Positions 7,482 through 15,436 of a stretch of 50,158 nt of DNA are shown here, piece by piece. A program made the translations under genes and the position numbers. The stretch is from positions 1 through 50,158 of the forward strand of contig NZ_NNBJ01000033.1 in assembly GCF_002803085.1 (NCBI RefSeq). The letters are read 5' to 3'. Origin of the DNA: Streptomyces sp. CB01201 (GTDB taxonomy: Bacteria; Actinomycetota; Actinomycetes; Streptomycetales; Streptomycetaceae). How positions within the stretch are numbered: position 1 is the first letter of the stretch; each line of letters begins with the position of its first letter. Under the pieces are notes generated by a model, which saw only the letters and a list, made by a program, of their open reading frames with translations, was not told the DNA's origin and did no database searches.

Positions 7482-7661
7482 TCAGTGCTTGCCGTCGTGG
7501 CAGGAGCAGGCGCAGCGCAGAACCTCTATGGCGACGGCATTCGGCGATGGCCGTACCTCGAACGGGCCGGGGCAGAGTAGGTGTCCGTCGCGCCAGAAGA
7601 GGGTGCGGGCCTCGCGGCACTCCGGGGTGACGTAGGCGCTGGGTGTCTGTGTCTGGCTCAT
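7482..7661 (-). CDS. small cysteine-rich protein
   Basis: 59 residues. Its ATG overlaps the stop of the upstream gene (ATGA at 7658-7661), so it is translationally coupled. Five Cys: one near the N-terminus (PECREA), one in LLCPGPFEV, and a C-terminal CACSC, followed by HDGKH, a pattern that could bind zinc. The context suggests it works with the two genes upstream. No known family recognised. Confidence 0.65.
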   Translation of the reverse strand: MSQTQTPSAYVTPECREARTLFWRDGHLLCPGPFEVRPSPNAVAIEVLRCACSCHDGKH

Positions 7662-8152
7662 GCCTCGGCCATCTTGCTGAGCACGGCCGTACCCGTCTCG
7701 ACCAAGTCGAGCACGCGGATCGGATCACACAGGGCGCCCGGCCTGGCCATGGGGACGAACCAGTAGCTCGCGAGCTCGTCGGGCTGGTCGTCGCCTACCC
7801 GCGGCACGCCGAGGAAGCAGCCGAGGCCGAGGTACTCGGCGTGCGGGCCAAGGACGTGCCCGGGTGGAGAGGCGGGGACCAGGGCGTAGAACCGGCGGCT
7901 GTGCGGAGCGTGGATGACGGGGCCGCCCAGGGCGCCTAGTACGGCGGATGGCGTCGTCATGGCCGGCGCGCGTACCGCCACCGCGCACACCAGCTGATCC
8001 GCCAGCCGCACAGCGGCGAACCGCCGGCCGAGTGCGAGGCCGGCAACTGTGGTCTGCGCCCACTGACGGTGGGCGTTGCCGGGAGTGTTGAGGCTCTCGG
8101 CCAGCCAGGTAGCGACAGATTCTCTCTGGGTGCCATCGGCTGTGGTGCTCAC
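7658..8152 (-). CDS. hypothetical protein, middle gene of a coupled operon
   Basis: 164 residues from GTG 8152, overlapping the previous stop by four bases (GTGA), and itself overlapping the next gene. No signal peptide or membrane segment. Contains HAPHSRRFYALVPASPPGHV and a YLGLGCFLGVPRVGDDQPD segment. The pattern is reminiscent of short actinobacterial proteins found beside XRE-TPR regulators, but I cannot assign a function. Confidence 0.65.
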   Translation of the reverse strand: MSTTADGTQRESVATWLAESLNTPGNAHRQWAQTTVAGLALGRRFAAVRLADQLVCAVAVRAPAMTTPSAVLGALGGPVIHAPHSRRFYALVPASPPGHVLGPHAEYLGLGCFLGVPRVGDDQPDELASYWFVPMARPGALCDPIRVLDLVETGTAVLSKMAEA

Positions 8153-8547
8153 GACGCCTCCTGCTTCGCGCTCCTGGCACGCGTTCCCGTGTCGAGCGCG
8201 TCCTCAAGGGCGGCGCAGAGCCGCAGGCTCGGTGTGCCAGTTCGTGTCACCCGGGCAGATCCGCCAGTGGGGCCCGGCCCCTGCGTCCGACGGGCAGGGG
8301 GGACGGTGAGTGAACTGCCGCGGGCCAGGAGCCGGGTGCTCTGTCCGTCCCAGTCGTGGCCCGCGCCGGACGGGAGGAACCAGTACGGGCCGTGCCCGTC
8401 GTCGATGGCGGCACCGGATCGGGGTCCGATGATGTCGAGAGCAGTGAGGCCGAGGACACGAGGCACGCGGACCGCGTCCCAGTCGACGCCCGCGGCATGG
8501 AGTGCACACCCACCTACGGCGGGCGGCCCTGTCGGAATGGTGTCCAT
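8149..8547 (-). CDS. hypothetical protein, first gene of a coupled operon
   Basis: 132 residues from ATG 8547 with AGGAG eight bases upstream. Motifs: WDAVRVPRVLGLTALDIIG, GPYWFLPSGAGHDWDG, LLARGSSLTVPPARRTQGPG. The spacing WDAVRVP...YW.LP.G...W...LG.G..L.VPP loosely recalls prim-pol-like domains of actinobacterial mobile elements; this is only a resemblance. Divergent from the XRE-TPR gene at 8739, which likely regulates it. Confidence 0.6.
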   Translation of the reverse strand: MDTIPTGPPAVGGCALHAAGVDWDAVRVPRVLGLTALDIIGPRSGAAIDDGHGPYWFLPSGAGHDWDGQSTRLLARGSSLTVPPARRTQGPGPTGGSARVTRTGTPSLRLCAALEDALDTGTRARSAKQEAS

Positions 8548-8631
8548 CGGTTTGGCTCCTCGCTTCGTCCCCTGTCCGGGCGAGAGACCAGAGTGGCCCC
8601 GGATCCGGGTCAACACGAGGACTTTTAAGGG

Positions 8632-8651
8632 GCTTTCGCGCTCACGAAAGC
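8632..8651. promoter_or_regulatory. palindrome in the divergent XRE promoter region
   Basis: GCTTTCG-N6-CGAAAGC lies between the divergent operon (start 8547) and the XRE-TPR gene (start 8739). Its position suggests an operator read by the neighbouring XRE protein. Confidence 0.45.
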
Positions 8652-8738
8652 GGACCTTCGTGAACTCATCCGGGTGAGACCTAGCCATCAACCGGACCTG
8701 TGACGACACTGAAGGCACCAACGCACCGGAGGTGAACC

Positions 8739-9989
8739 GTGCCGCGCTCCGCCGGCAACACACGACTCCGAGCCGCCCGCGTGGCAGCCGGATACAACTC
8801 ACAGCAAGCCCTCGCCGATGCCCTCACCAAGCTCGGCCTGTCGGTCGGCACCCGCCAGCTGCGACGCTGGGAATCGACCAACCCGCCCTGGCCACACCCG
8901 GATTGCCAACGCGCGCTCACGCGCCTCCTGGGCCAGGACATGCAGGCACTCGGCTTCACTCCGCCCGACGGACGCGACGAGGCGCGCCCCGATCCCTCGC
9001 GGCGCGTAGTCGTCGGCGGCGCGATCGCCGCGCTCGGCCTCGCCACCGTTCCGGCGCAGGCGCAGGCGGCCATGCAACCGGCCACCGTGGCAGCCGACTT
9101 CGCTGCCGTCACTCGGTCGCACCGCCGTATGTACTGGTCCGTTGCCCCTGCTGAACTGCACCCGTCGGTACTCGCTCATGCCCGGCTCGGCTGCGCCCTG
9201 CTCGCCGAGACGGCGGGGGACACCCGCAGGGCGGTAGCCGTGGCGCTCGCCGAGAGCTACCTCCTTGCCGGACGCGTCGAGTTCTTCGACCTGCGTGCCC
9301 CGGACTCCGCCGACTCCACCCTCCTGCGCGCACTCCAGGCAGCGGGGGAGGCAGACGATCCGCTCCTCGGCGCTGCCGTCCTAGCGCACACTGCGTTCAT
9401 CCCCGGGTGGGCAGGCGAGCGAGAGAAAGCCGTCGAGCGGATGATCGCAGCGAGGACCTACGCGCGGCGCGGCCCGGCCAGCGCGGAACTCCTGGCCTGG
9501 CTGGACGCGGTCGAGGCGGAGTGCGAGACCCTGTGCGGGAACACGCGGACCGCGCTGCACCTCATCGGCCACGGCGAGGACGTACTTACGGCCGGATCGG
9601 AGCACGCGTCGCCGGACTGGCTGGACTGGTTCAGTGCCGCCCGTCTTGCCGCGTTCAAGGGCAACACCCAGTTGAAAGCCGGGCACGTGCCGCAGGCCCG
9701 CGAGACGCTCACCCGAGTCCTGGAAGACCTGCCGCCGGAGTCGGACAAGCAGCGCACCGTGATCCTCGGTGACCTCGCGGCGGTGGAGGCTGCGGCCGGC
9801 CGGCCTGAGGAGGCGTGCCGGTATGCGGGCCTGGCCCTCGACCAGCTCGGGATCACCTGGTACGCCACGGGCATGGACCGGATCCGTGAGGTGCGGCGCA
9901 CGCTGGCTCCGCACCAGCACGAGCAGTGCGTCCGCGACCTCGACGACAAGCTGTACGGGTGGACGACGACGGTCAGCGCTCTGCGTTGA
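8739..9989 (+). CDS. XRE-family regulator with C-terminal TPR region
   Basis: 416 residues from GTG 8739 (GGAGG six bases upstream). Residues 1-70 are a cro/C1-type HTH (NTRLRAARVAAGYNSQQALA, then VGTRQLRRWES). A short hydrophobic stretch (VVVGGAIAALGLATVPAQAQA, around 90-110) and then about 290 residues of helical TPR-like repeats follow (AERLLG-type AGDTRRAVAVALAESYLLAG; later AAGRPEEACRYAGLALDQ). Such proteins are common in Streptomyces and often sit in mobile islands. Its 3' end overlaps the convergent HAD gene by 17 bases. Confidence 0.85.
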   Translation: MPRSAGNTRLRAARVAAGYNSQQALADALTKLGLSVGTRQLRRWESTNPPWPHPDCQRALTRLLGQDMQALGFTPPDGRDEARPDPSRRVVVGGAIAALGLATVPAQAQAAMQPATVAADFAAVTRSHRRMYWSVAPAELHPSVLAHARLGCALLAETAGDTRRAVAVALAESYLLAGRVEFFDLRAPDSADSTLLRALQAAGEADDPLLGAAVLAHTAFIPGWAGEREKAVERMIAARTYARRGPASAELLAWLDAVEAECETLCGNTRTALHLIGHGEDVLTAGSEHASPDWLDWFSAARLAAFKGNTQLKAGHVPQARETLTRVLEDLPPESDKQRTVILGDLAAVEAAAGRPEEACRYAGLALDQLGITWYATGMDRIREVRRTLAPHQHEQCVRDLDDKLYGWTTTVSALR

Positions 9990-10635
9990 ACTTCGCGATC
10001 AACTCGGGGAGTTCGGTGAGCCTGTAGACGCGCATCGTCGGCAGGCTCTTCGCTTCCTCGGTGTTCCACTGGATCGTGGCCCACGGCCCGCGCCGAATGA
10101 GCGCGGTGTGCATGCCCGCCAGCTTGCCGGGGCGGAGGTCGTTGTCGACGCGGTCACCGACGTACAAGATCTCGTCGGTGGTGAACGGCACGACCGCGGC
10201 CACGCGGTGGAAGAACTCGATGTCGGGCTTGCTGGCGCCCCAGTCGTCCGAGGTGCCGATCAGGTCAACGTCCTCGGTGAAAAGGTCCCGGAGGATGCCG
10301 CCCGCGCGTACGGTCTGGTTCCCGGCGATGCCAAGCCACAGGCCGTCGGCGCGGAGCTGCGCGAGCGCGAGCCGGACGTCTGGGTAAAGGTCGGTCTCGT
10401 CGAAGTGCTCTGGCCGGCCGGCGTCCGCGCGCGCCTGGCGCTGCTCGTACAGGTCGAAGCCGGGCCGGAACTCCTGGAACACCTCGCGGTAGTCGCGCCC
10501 TTGGGCGATGACGGCGCCGAACATGGCGGCGAAGGTGTGGCGGGGTACGCCGAGCCAGTCGGCCCATGTGCCGTACTCGCGGGTCTCGTCTACGAGGCAC
10601 TCACCTACGTCGAATACCACTGCGCGAATCGTCAT
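9973..10635 (-). CDS. HAD-family hydrolase, second paralogue
   Basis: 220 residues. Motif I FDVGECLV again lacks the second Asp; AGNQT, KPDIEFFHR and YVGDRVDND are motifs II-IV. Close relative of the HAD at 4484-5155, with the same cap (WADWLGVPRHTFAAMFGAVI). TAGGAT (rc 10642-10647) six bases before the ATG and no RBS indicate a leaderless mRNA, as for the paralogue. It pairs convergently with the XRE-TPR gene inside the repeat-bounded segment, so it probably arrived with it. Confidence 0.85.
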   Translation of the reverse strand: MTIRAVVFDVGECLVDETREYGTWADWLGVPRHTFAAMFGAVIAQGRDYREVFQEFRPGFDLYEQRQARADAGRPEHFDETDLYPDVRLALAQLRADGLWLGIAGNQTVRAGGILRDLFTEDVDLIGTSDDWGASKPDIEFFHRVAAVVPFTTDEILYVGDRVDNDLRPGKLAGMHTALIRRGPWATIQWNTEEAKSLPTMRVYRLTELPELIAKFNAER

Positions 10636-10685
10636 GGCCGGATCCTAGGCGGTGGCGGGCGGGGGCTGCTCGGTAGCCTTGGCCT

Positions 10686-10862
10686 ATGCCTCCGACTCCT
10701 GCCGACCGTGGCCCCGCACGGCCTGCCTCGGTGATCAATGACGAGATGCGGGAGCTCGCGGCGCGGGGGCCGTGGACGGATGCCGAGCGCGCGGAGTACG
10801 AGCGGCTGCTTGTCGAGTGGGCAGCGGCGGTAAGGGCCCGGGGCGCGGCCGGGGCGGCTTAG
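10686..10862 (+). CDS. small protein like those of actinobacterial integrative elements
   Basis: 58 residues, MPPTPADRGPARPASVINDE, then a helical segment AERAEYERLLVEWAAAVRAR. A -10-like TAGCCT eight bases before the ATG and no RBS suggest a leaderless transcript. From memory, proteins with this PADRxxARPAxVINxE start are frequent in Streptomyces integrative elements; this is a recollection to be tested. Function unknown. Confidence 0.6.
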   Translation: MPPTPADRGPARPASVINDEMRELAARGPWTDAERAEYERLLVEWAAAVRARGAAGAA

Positions 10863-10940
10863 AACCCCTAACGGAATGCGGGTTGGCTCGGGATGCTGCT
10901 GCCGACGGTACGCGTGGAGTCACCATGACAGGATCCAGCT

Positions 10941-11273
10941 GTGACATGCCATGTGTGTGGACACGAGATGCGGCAGGCAGCGGCAGCGGAACCGCGAATG
11001 GCGTGCGACTTGCGAGTCAAGGAGCGGTGGTTCTGCTCCTGGTGCTACGTATGGAACGAGCTGGAACACGATCCTGGTGAGGTTTCCCGGCCGCAGCACC
11101 AGCCCGTGTACGGGCGCTGGGAGCGGGCAGACTCGCCGTCGCTGCCTCAGAACGTCGCCCACGCCTATGACACGGCCTATGCCTACACGGACTCCGATCC
11201 AGGTCCTCGATGTACTGGAGGGCCCTCCGGGCAAAGATCAAGGCCCCACCTGAACGTGCAGGTAGGGCCTTGA
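10941..11273 (+). CDS. small zinc-ribbon protein running into the right repeat
   Basis: 110 residues from GTG 10941. Cys pairs CHVCGHEM and, about 25 residues later, CSWCYVW form a four-Cys zinc site. The last 14-15 codons are read from the right direct repeat and are unlikely to be original coding sequence, so the gene may have been cut by the junction. A CAGGAT box shortly upstream suggests a leaderless start. Function unknown. Confidence 0.5.
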   Translation: MTCHVCGHEMRQAAAAEPRMACDLRVKERWFCSWCYVWNELEHDPGEVSRPQHQPVYGRWERADSPSLPQNVAHAYDTAYAYTDSDPGPRCTGGPSGQRSRPHLNVQVGP

Positions 11274-11301
11274 TCATCGGGCGCTCGGTTCGGGACCGTA
11301 A
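11232..11301. repeat. right copy of the 70-bp direct repeat
   Basis: Same orientation as the copy at 6228-6298, with the same 19-base start and 37-base end and a different loop. The stem here has one mismatch. It lies within the tail of the zinc-ribbon ORF. Confidence 0.7.
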
Positions 11302-11629
11302 ACCGAACCCAGCGTCCTGGCTGTGGAGTTGTTACCGCCCGGCGGAACGAGGCTGGCGCGACAGGACGTTCGCACCGCCGGGCGGAGTACTTGGGGGAGG
11401 TTCTGGGATCGCGGCGGTGGGCGATTGGCGTGGGCGACGGGTCCCTTCCTTCAGGTCAGGAAGGGGGACGCACACACCTTGACCACCGCACTGGCATCGC
11501 CGTACCGCCGCGATCCTCAGGGTGTCCATATCCGCCGACCACCCCTCATCCGGGTCGGCGGATCGGACTGTGCAAAGAATCTGACCTCCCGTCAAATCCC
11601 TTGCACGGTCTGGAGGTTGAACCGGACGA
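11302..11629. other. gene-free region with several hairpins
   Basis: About 330 bases between the right repeat and the catalase stop. Three inverted repeats are visible: CCGCCCGGCGG (11335-11345) with its complement at 11375-11385; GTCCCTTCCT (11441-11450) with 11458-11469; and TCCGCCGACC (11531-11540) with 11553-11562. No ORF here has an RBS or coding bias. Confidence 0.5.
11531..11562. terminator. hairpin downstream of catalase
   Basis: TCCGCCGACC-N12-GGTCGGCGGA, 10 perfect pairs, about 70 bases past the catalase stop on the minus strand. Confidence 0.5.
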
Positions 11630-13087
11630 CTAGTCCTCGCGCAGGGCGCGGACGGCCTCCTCGACGCGCTTGCCGTACTCGGCGTCCGCGGCGTGGAAGT
11701 GGGCCAGGTTCTTCTCGATGACGTCGTCGCGGGAGACCTGCGACAGGCCGCCGGCGATGTTCGCGATCAGGCGCGCCTTCTCGTCGTCCGACATCAGGCG
11801 GTAGAGCTCGCCGGCCTGGAAGAAGTCGTCGTCCTTCACGTGGGCCGGGGCGGCGTGCGTGCCCGTGTAGCCGTGGATGGCCAGCGGGGCCGACAGGGCG
11901 GCGTCCGTCTGGGCCGGACCCGAGTACGAGTTGGGCTCGTAGTTCTTGTCCGTGCGGCGGCCGTTGCGGGTCGCCATCAGGCCGTCACGGCCGTAGTTGT
12001 CGACCTCGGCCGCCTTCGCGGAGTTGACCGGCAGCTGGGTGTGGTTGACGCCCAGGCGGTAGCGGTGCGCGTCCGCGTAGGCGAACAGGCGGCCCTGGAG
12101 CATCTTGTCGGGCGACGGGCCGATGCCGGGGACGAAGTTGTTCGGGGAGAAGGCCGACTGCTCGACCTCCTGGAACACGTTGTCCGGGTTGCGGTCGAGG
12201 ACCAGACGGCCCACGCGCTGGAGCGGGTAGTCGCTGTGCGGCCACACCTTGGTGAGGTCGAACGGGTTGAAGCGGTAGTCCGCGGCCTCGGCGGCGGGCA
12301 TGATCTGGACGTACAGCGTCCAGGACGGGTTCACGCCGCGCTCGATGGCCTGCAGCAGGTCCGTCTGGTGGCTGTTCGCGTCCTTGCCGACCTGCTCGGC
12401 GGCCTGCTCGGAGGACAGGCTGCGGACGCCCTGGTTCGTCTTGAAGTGGTACTTGACGAAGAAGGCCTCGCCCTGTGCGTTCGTCCACTGGTAGGTGTGC
12501 GAGCCGTAGCCGTTCATGTGACGGTACGAGGCCGGGATGCCGCGGTCGCCCATGAGCCAGGTGACCTGGTGGGTGGCCTCGGGGGCGTGCGCCCAGAAGT
12601 CCCAGACGTTGTCCGGCTCCTGCTTGCCCGTGAAGGGGTCGCGCTTCTGGGAGTGGATGAAGTCGGGGAACTTGATCGGGTCCTTGATGAAGAACACCGG
12701 GGTGTTGTTGCCGACGAGGTCGTAGTTGCCCTCTTCGGTGTAGAACTTCAGCGCGAAGCCGCGCGGGTCGCGGACCGCGTCCGCGCCGCCGAGCGAGTCG
12801 GCCACGGTGGAGAAGCGGATGAACGTCTCCGTGCGCTTGCCCACCTCACCGAGGAAGTCGGCCTTCGTGAAGCCGGTGACGTCGTCGGTCACCTCGAAGT
12901 AGCCGTACGCGCCGGAGCCGCGGGCGTGCACCACACGCTCCGGGATGCGCTCACGGTTGAAGCGCGCGAGCTTCTCCAGGAGGTGCTGGTCCTGAAGCAG
13001 GATGGGGCCACCGACGCCGGCGGTGGCGGAGTTCTGGTTGTCGGCGACGGGGGCGCCGGACTCGGTCGTAAGCACGCGCTTCGACAT
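11630..13087 (-). CDS. monofunctional heme catalase
   Basis: 485 residues, the usual size of small-subunit catalases, converting H2O2 to water and O2 in the cytosol. The distal His is H54 (RVVHARGSGAYG), the catalytic Asn N127 (YDLVGNNTPVFF), and the heme-ligand Tyr lies in RLFAYADAHRYR. It sits between the island and glxR rather than with other stress genes. Its promoter carries the same operator as the urate operon, so its job here is most likely to remove the peroxide made by uricase. Confidence 0.95.
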   Translation of the reverse strand: MSKRVLTTESGAPVADNQNSATAGVGGPILLQDQHLLEKLARFNRERIPERVVHARGSGAYGYFEVTDDVTGFTKADFLGEVGKRTETFIRFSTVADSLGGADAVRDPRGFALKFYTEEGNYDLVGNNTPVFFIKDPIKFPDFIHSQKRDPFTGKQEPDNVWDFWAHAPEATHQVTWLMGDRGIPASYRHMNGYGSHTYQWTNAQGEAFFVKYHFKTNQGVRSLSSEQAAEQVGKDANSHQTDLLQAIERGVNPSWTLYVQIMPAAEAADYRFNPFDLTKVWPHSDYPLQRVGRLVLDRNPDNVFQEVEQSAFSPNNFVPGIGPSPDKMLQGRLFAYADAHRYRLGVNHTQLPVNSAKAAEVDNYGRDGLMATRNGRRTDKNYEPNSYSGPAQTDAALSAPLAIHGYTGTHAAPAHVKDDDFFQAGELYRLMSDDEKARLIANIAGGLSQVSRDDVIEKNLAHFHAADAEYGKRVEEAVRALRED

Positions 13088-13137
13088 CGTGACCTTCCGT
13101 ACTGGAGCTGCACCGCTGACTGTTCCGCGGTTCCGTG

Positions 13138-13178
13138 AGCGTAAATTCGTCCGGAACGGAACGTCAACAGTTTGTTGA
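13138..13178 (-). promoter_or_regulatory. catalase promoter overlapped by the TCAAC-N5-GTTGA operator
   Basis: On the minus strand: TTGACG (rc 13162-13167), an 18-bp spacer, TACGCT (rc 13138-13143). The palindrome TCAAC-AGTTT-GTTGA (13164-13178) covers the -35. Read on the minus strand, the 20 bases TTTTCAACAAAcTGTTGACG differ by one base from those at the uraD promoter. Confidence 0.7.
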
Positions 13179-13193
13179 AAATGAAGTGTGAGC

Positions 13194-13255
13194 TTCCGGG
13201 CGGCGGCGGCGCCTGGGCGCGACAGGACAGGTGTCAGCGCCGCCGCCGCCCGGAA
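13194..13255. terminator. very stable hairpin after glxR
   Basis: TTCCGGGCGGCGGCGGCGC at 13194-13212 and its exact complement at 13237-13255, 19 perfect pairs. Terminates glxR and insulates the catalase promoter. Confidence 0.75.
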
Positions 13256-13275
13256 ATCTGGGGGACCCGGAAGGG

Positions 13276-14166
13276 TCAGACCTGCGAGCCCGAGAGGCGC
13301 TCGACGGCACGGAGGAGGGCGGAGTGGTCCAGGCCGCCGTCGCCCTGGGCGCGCAGCGAGGCCACCAGCTGGGCGACGACAGCGCCGACCGGAAGGGCGG
13401 CACCCACGTTGCGGGCGGCGTCGGTGACGATGCCCATGTCCTTGTGGTGCAGGTCGATCCGGAAGCCGGGCTTGAAGTCCCGGTTCAGGAAGTTGTCCTT
13501 CTTGCGGGTCAGCACGGTCGAGCCGGCCAGACCGCCGTTGAGGACGTCCAGGGCGGCGGCGAGGTTCACGCCGGACTTCTCAAGGAAGACGACGGCCTCG
13601 GCGCAGGCCTGGATGTTGACCGCGACGATGAGCTGGTTGGCGGCCTTCACCGTCTGGCCGGAGCCGTGCGGACCGCACAGGACGATGGTCTTGCCGAGGG
13701 CTTCCAGGATCGGCAGCGCGGCGTCGAAGTCGGCCTGCTCGCCACCCACCATGATCGACAGAACGGCCTCGATGGCGCCGGCCTCGCCACCGGAGACGGG
13801 GGCGTCCAGGACGCGCAGGCCCTTCTCGGCGGCGTTCTTCGCGAGGTCGACCGAGGTCTGCGGGGTGATCGACGACATGTCGACGATCAGCGCGCCCTTC
13901 TTCGCGTTGGCCAGGATGCCGGCCTCACCGTACGCGATGGCCTCCACCTGCGGGGACGCCGGAACCATCGTGATGATCACGTCGGCGTCCTCGACCGCCT
14001 CGGCGATCGAGCCGGCCGCGGTGCCGCCGGCCGCCGAGAGGCGGTCCAGCTTGTCCTGCTCCAGGGTGAAGCCGGTGACCGAGTAGCCGGCCTTGATCAG
14101 GTTCTCGGACATGGGGGAGCCCATGATCCCGAGGCCGACCCATGCGATCTTGGGGAGGTTGCTCAT
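13276..14166 (-). CDS. glxR: tartronate-semialdehyde (2-hydroxy-3-oxopropionate) reductase
   Basis: 296 residues of the beta-hydroxyacid dehydrogenase family; reduces tartronate semialdehyde from Gcl to D-glycerate with NAD(P)H. Rossmann motif GLGIMGSPM at 11-19, substrate motif DAPVSGG at 121-127, catalytic K174 in KAANQLIVA. It follows hyi by 60 bases in the same direction with its own weak RBS, forming a hyi-glxR operon under the AllR-type operator at 15077-15112. Confidence 0.95.
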   Translation of the reverse strand: MSNLPKIAWVGLGIMGSPMSENLIKAGYSVTGFTLEQDKLDRLSAAGGTAAGSIAEAVEDADVIITMVPASPQVEAIAYGEAGILANAKKGALIVDMSSITPQTSVDLAKNAAEKGLRVLDAPVSGGEAGAIEAVLSIMVGGEQADFDAALPILEALGKTIVLCGPHGSGQTVKAANQLIVAVNIQACAEAVVFLEKSGVNLAAALDVLNGGLAGSTVLTRKKDNFLNRDFKPGFRIDLHHKDMGIVTDAARNVGAALPVGAVVAQLVASLRAQGDGGLDHSALLRAVERLSGSQV

Positions 14167-14226
14167 GAGGGTGCTGCCTTCCTAAAAGCTTTAATGCGTC
14201 GAGAAGTTGAGGCCCGGCGGGCGGCC

Positions 14227-15060
14227 TCAGCGGGCCGCGCGGGCCTCGGCGGGGAGCCACTCGAAGGACGCGGCGGCGTCGGCGGCCTTGTACTCCAGGC
14301 CGACCCAGCCGTCGTAACCGGCCTTCTTGAGCTGGTCGAGCAGCTCTTCGAGGGGCAGCGAGCCGGTGCCCGGCGCGCCACGGCCCGGGTTGTCGGCGAT
14401 CTGCACGTGGCCGGTCTTGTCGGCGTACGCCTCGATGACCTCGGCGACGTTCTCCCCGTTCATCGACAGGTGGTAGATGTCGAGGAGGAACTTGGCGTTG
14501 CCCAGACCCGTCGCGGCGTTGACCTTGTCCACGACCTCGATCGCGGACGGGGCGCTCACCAGCGGGTAGAGCGGCGACTCCGGCTTGTTCAGGGTCTCGA
14601 CGAGGAGGATCGCGCCGACCCGGTCGGCCGCGCGGGCCGCCAGGACGAGGTTCTCCAGGGCGAGGGCGTCCTGCACCTGCGGGTCCGCGCCGTCGACGCG
14701 GTTGCCGTAGAGCGCGTTGAGCGCCTTGCAGCCGACCGAGGCGGCGAAGTCGGCCGCCACCTCGATGTTGGCGCGGAAGCGGTCCGACTCCGCACCGGGG
14801 ATCGACAGCGCGCCGCGGTCGGGCCCCGGCAGGGCGCCGGCGTAGAAGTTGAGTCCCACCAGCTGGGTGCCGGCGTCGTCGAGCGCCTTCTTGAGGGCGT
14901 CGAGTTCGGCCTGGGCGGGGGTGGGGGTCTCGATCCAGGGCCACCACAGCTCGACCGCGGTGAAGCCCGCCGCGGCCGCGGCCGCGGGACGCTCCAGGAG
15001 CGGGAGTTCCGTGAAGAGGATCGAGAGGTTCACATCGAAGCGCTGGTCCGAGTATCCCAT
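14227..15060 (-). CDS. hyi: hydroxypyruvate isomerase
   Basis: 277 residues, a TIM barrel of the xylose-isomerase-like AP endonuclease superfamily, interconverting hydroxypyruvate and tartronate semialdehyde. Starts MGYSDQRFDVNLSILFTELP at ATG 15060. Typical segments are AELWWPW-like VELWWPWIETPTP, LLVETLNKPESPLY, KFLLDIYHLSMNGENV, VQIADNPGRGAPGTG and GLEYKA. First gene of the hyi-glxR operon; its RBS (AAGGAG) abuts the strong operator arm, so repressor could also hinder ribosome access or elongation. AllR-dependent Hyi overproduction is reported to impair antibiotics in S. coelicolor (Navone and colleagues, from memory). Confidence 0.93.
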   Translation of the reverse strand: MGYSDQRFDVNLSILFTELPLLERPAAAAAAGFTAVELWWPWIETPTPAQAELDALKKALDDAGTQLVGLNFYAGALPGPDRGALSIPGAESDRFRANIEVAADFAASVGCKALNALYGNRVDGADPQVQDALALENLVLAARAADRVGAILLVETLNKPESPLYPLVSAPSAIEVVDKVNAATGLGNAKFLLDIYHLSMNGENVAEVIEAYADKTGHVQIADNPGRGAPGTGSLPLEELLDQLKKAGYDGWVGLEYKAADAAASFEWLPAEARAAR

Positions 15061-15076
15061 GAGGGGTGTGCGCTCC

Positions 15077-15112
15077 TTCCGTATTGCGGAAGTTGTTTTC
15101 TGCTTGATGGAA
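15077..15112. promoter_or_regulatory. tandem AllR-type operator of hyi-glxR
   Basis: Strong site TTCCGTATTGCGGAA (15077-15091) and weak site TTCTGCTTGATGGAA (15098-15112), 21 bp apart. On the minus strand this pair aligns base for base with that of gcl apart from the two centres and the short gap. A TTGACA -35 (minus strand) with CAACCT 18 bp on lies just upstream. The site also lies before the divergent gene at 15185. Confidence 0.75.
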
Positions 15113-15184
15113 GGTTGCAGCGGGACCGGCGGGCTTGTCAAGGGGGCCTCCCGGATTTCGTCCTGCTCGCAGTAGGTTGAGCGC

Positions 15185-15436
15185 GTGCGATTGAGAGTGG
15201 AGTTCACGACCGAGCCCTTCGATCTCGACGAGGCGCCGCCGCATGCCGTGGTCGCCCGCGATGTGATCCAGGCGGCCCGGCTCGACGCGGTCGACGTCGG
15301 CCCCTTCGGCAACACCGCGGAAGGCGGCGCCGACGAGGTGCTGACCGCCGTGGACGAGCTGCTGCGCAGCGCGCTCGCGGCCGGCGCCACCCGGGTCTCG
15401 CTCCAGGTCAATGTGATCGGGGAGGACGAGAAGTGA
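15185..15436 (+). CDS. MTH1187/YkoF-type small ligand-binding protein
   Basis: 83 residues from GTG 15185. The segment VGPFGNTAEGGADEVLTAVD then ALAAGATRVSLQVNVI follows the thiamine-binding MTH1187 (DUF77) signature, P(M/F)GTxxEG...devL...GAxRV. These are ferredoxin-like tetramers that bind thiamine or similar compounds. Gcl upstream uses ThDP, so a thiamine link is appealing but unproven. Overlaps the next gene by four bases (GTGA). Confidence 0.65.
   Translation: MRLRVEFTTEPFDLDEAPPHAVVARDVIQAARLDAVDVGPFGNTAEGGADEVLTAVDELLRSALAAGATRVSLQVNVIGEDEK

Noticed and set aside
11323..11721. A 132-codon open frame between the right repeat and catalase
   Set aside because: It spans hairpins, overlaps the catalase 3' end, lacks an RBS and has atypical codon use.
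13162..13178. Fur/CatR-type peroxide box at the catalase promoter
   Set aside because: The palindrome is the same as at the uricase operon and lacks the AT-rich 7-1-7 pattern of Fur-family boxes.
13231..15180. A 649-codon open frame on the plus strand
   Set aside because: Antisense to glxR and hyi, without RBS or recognisable domain.
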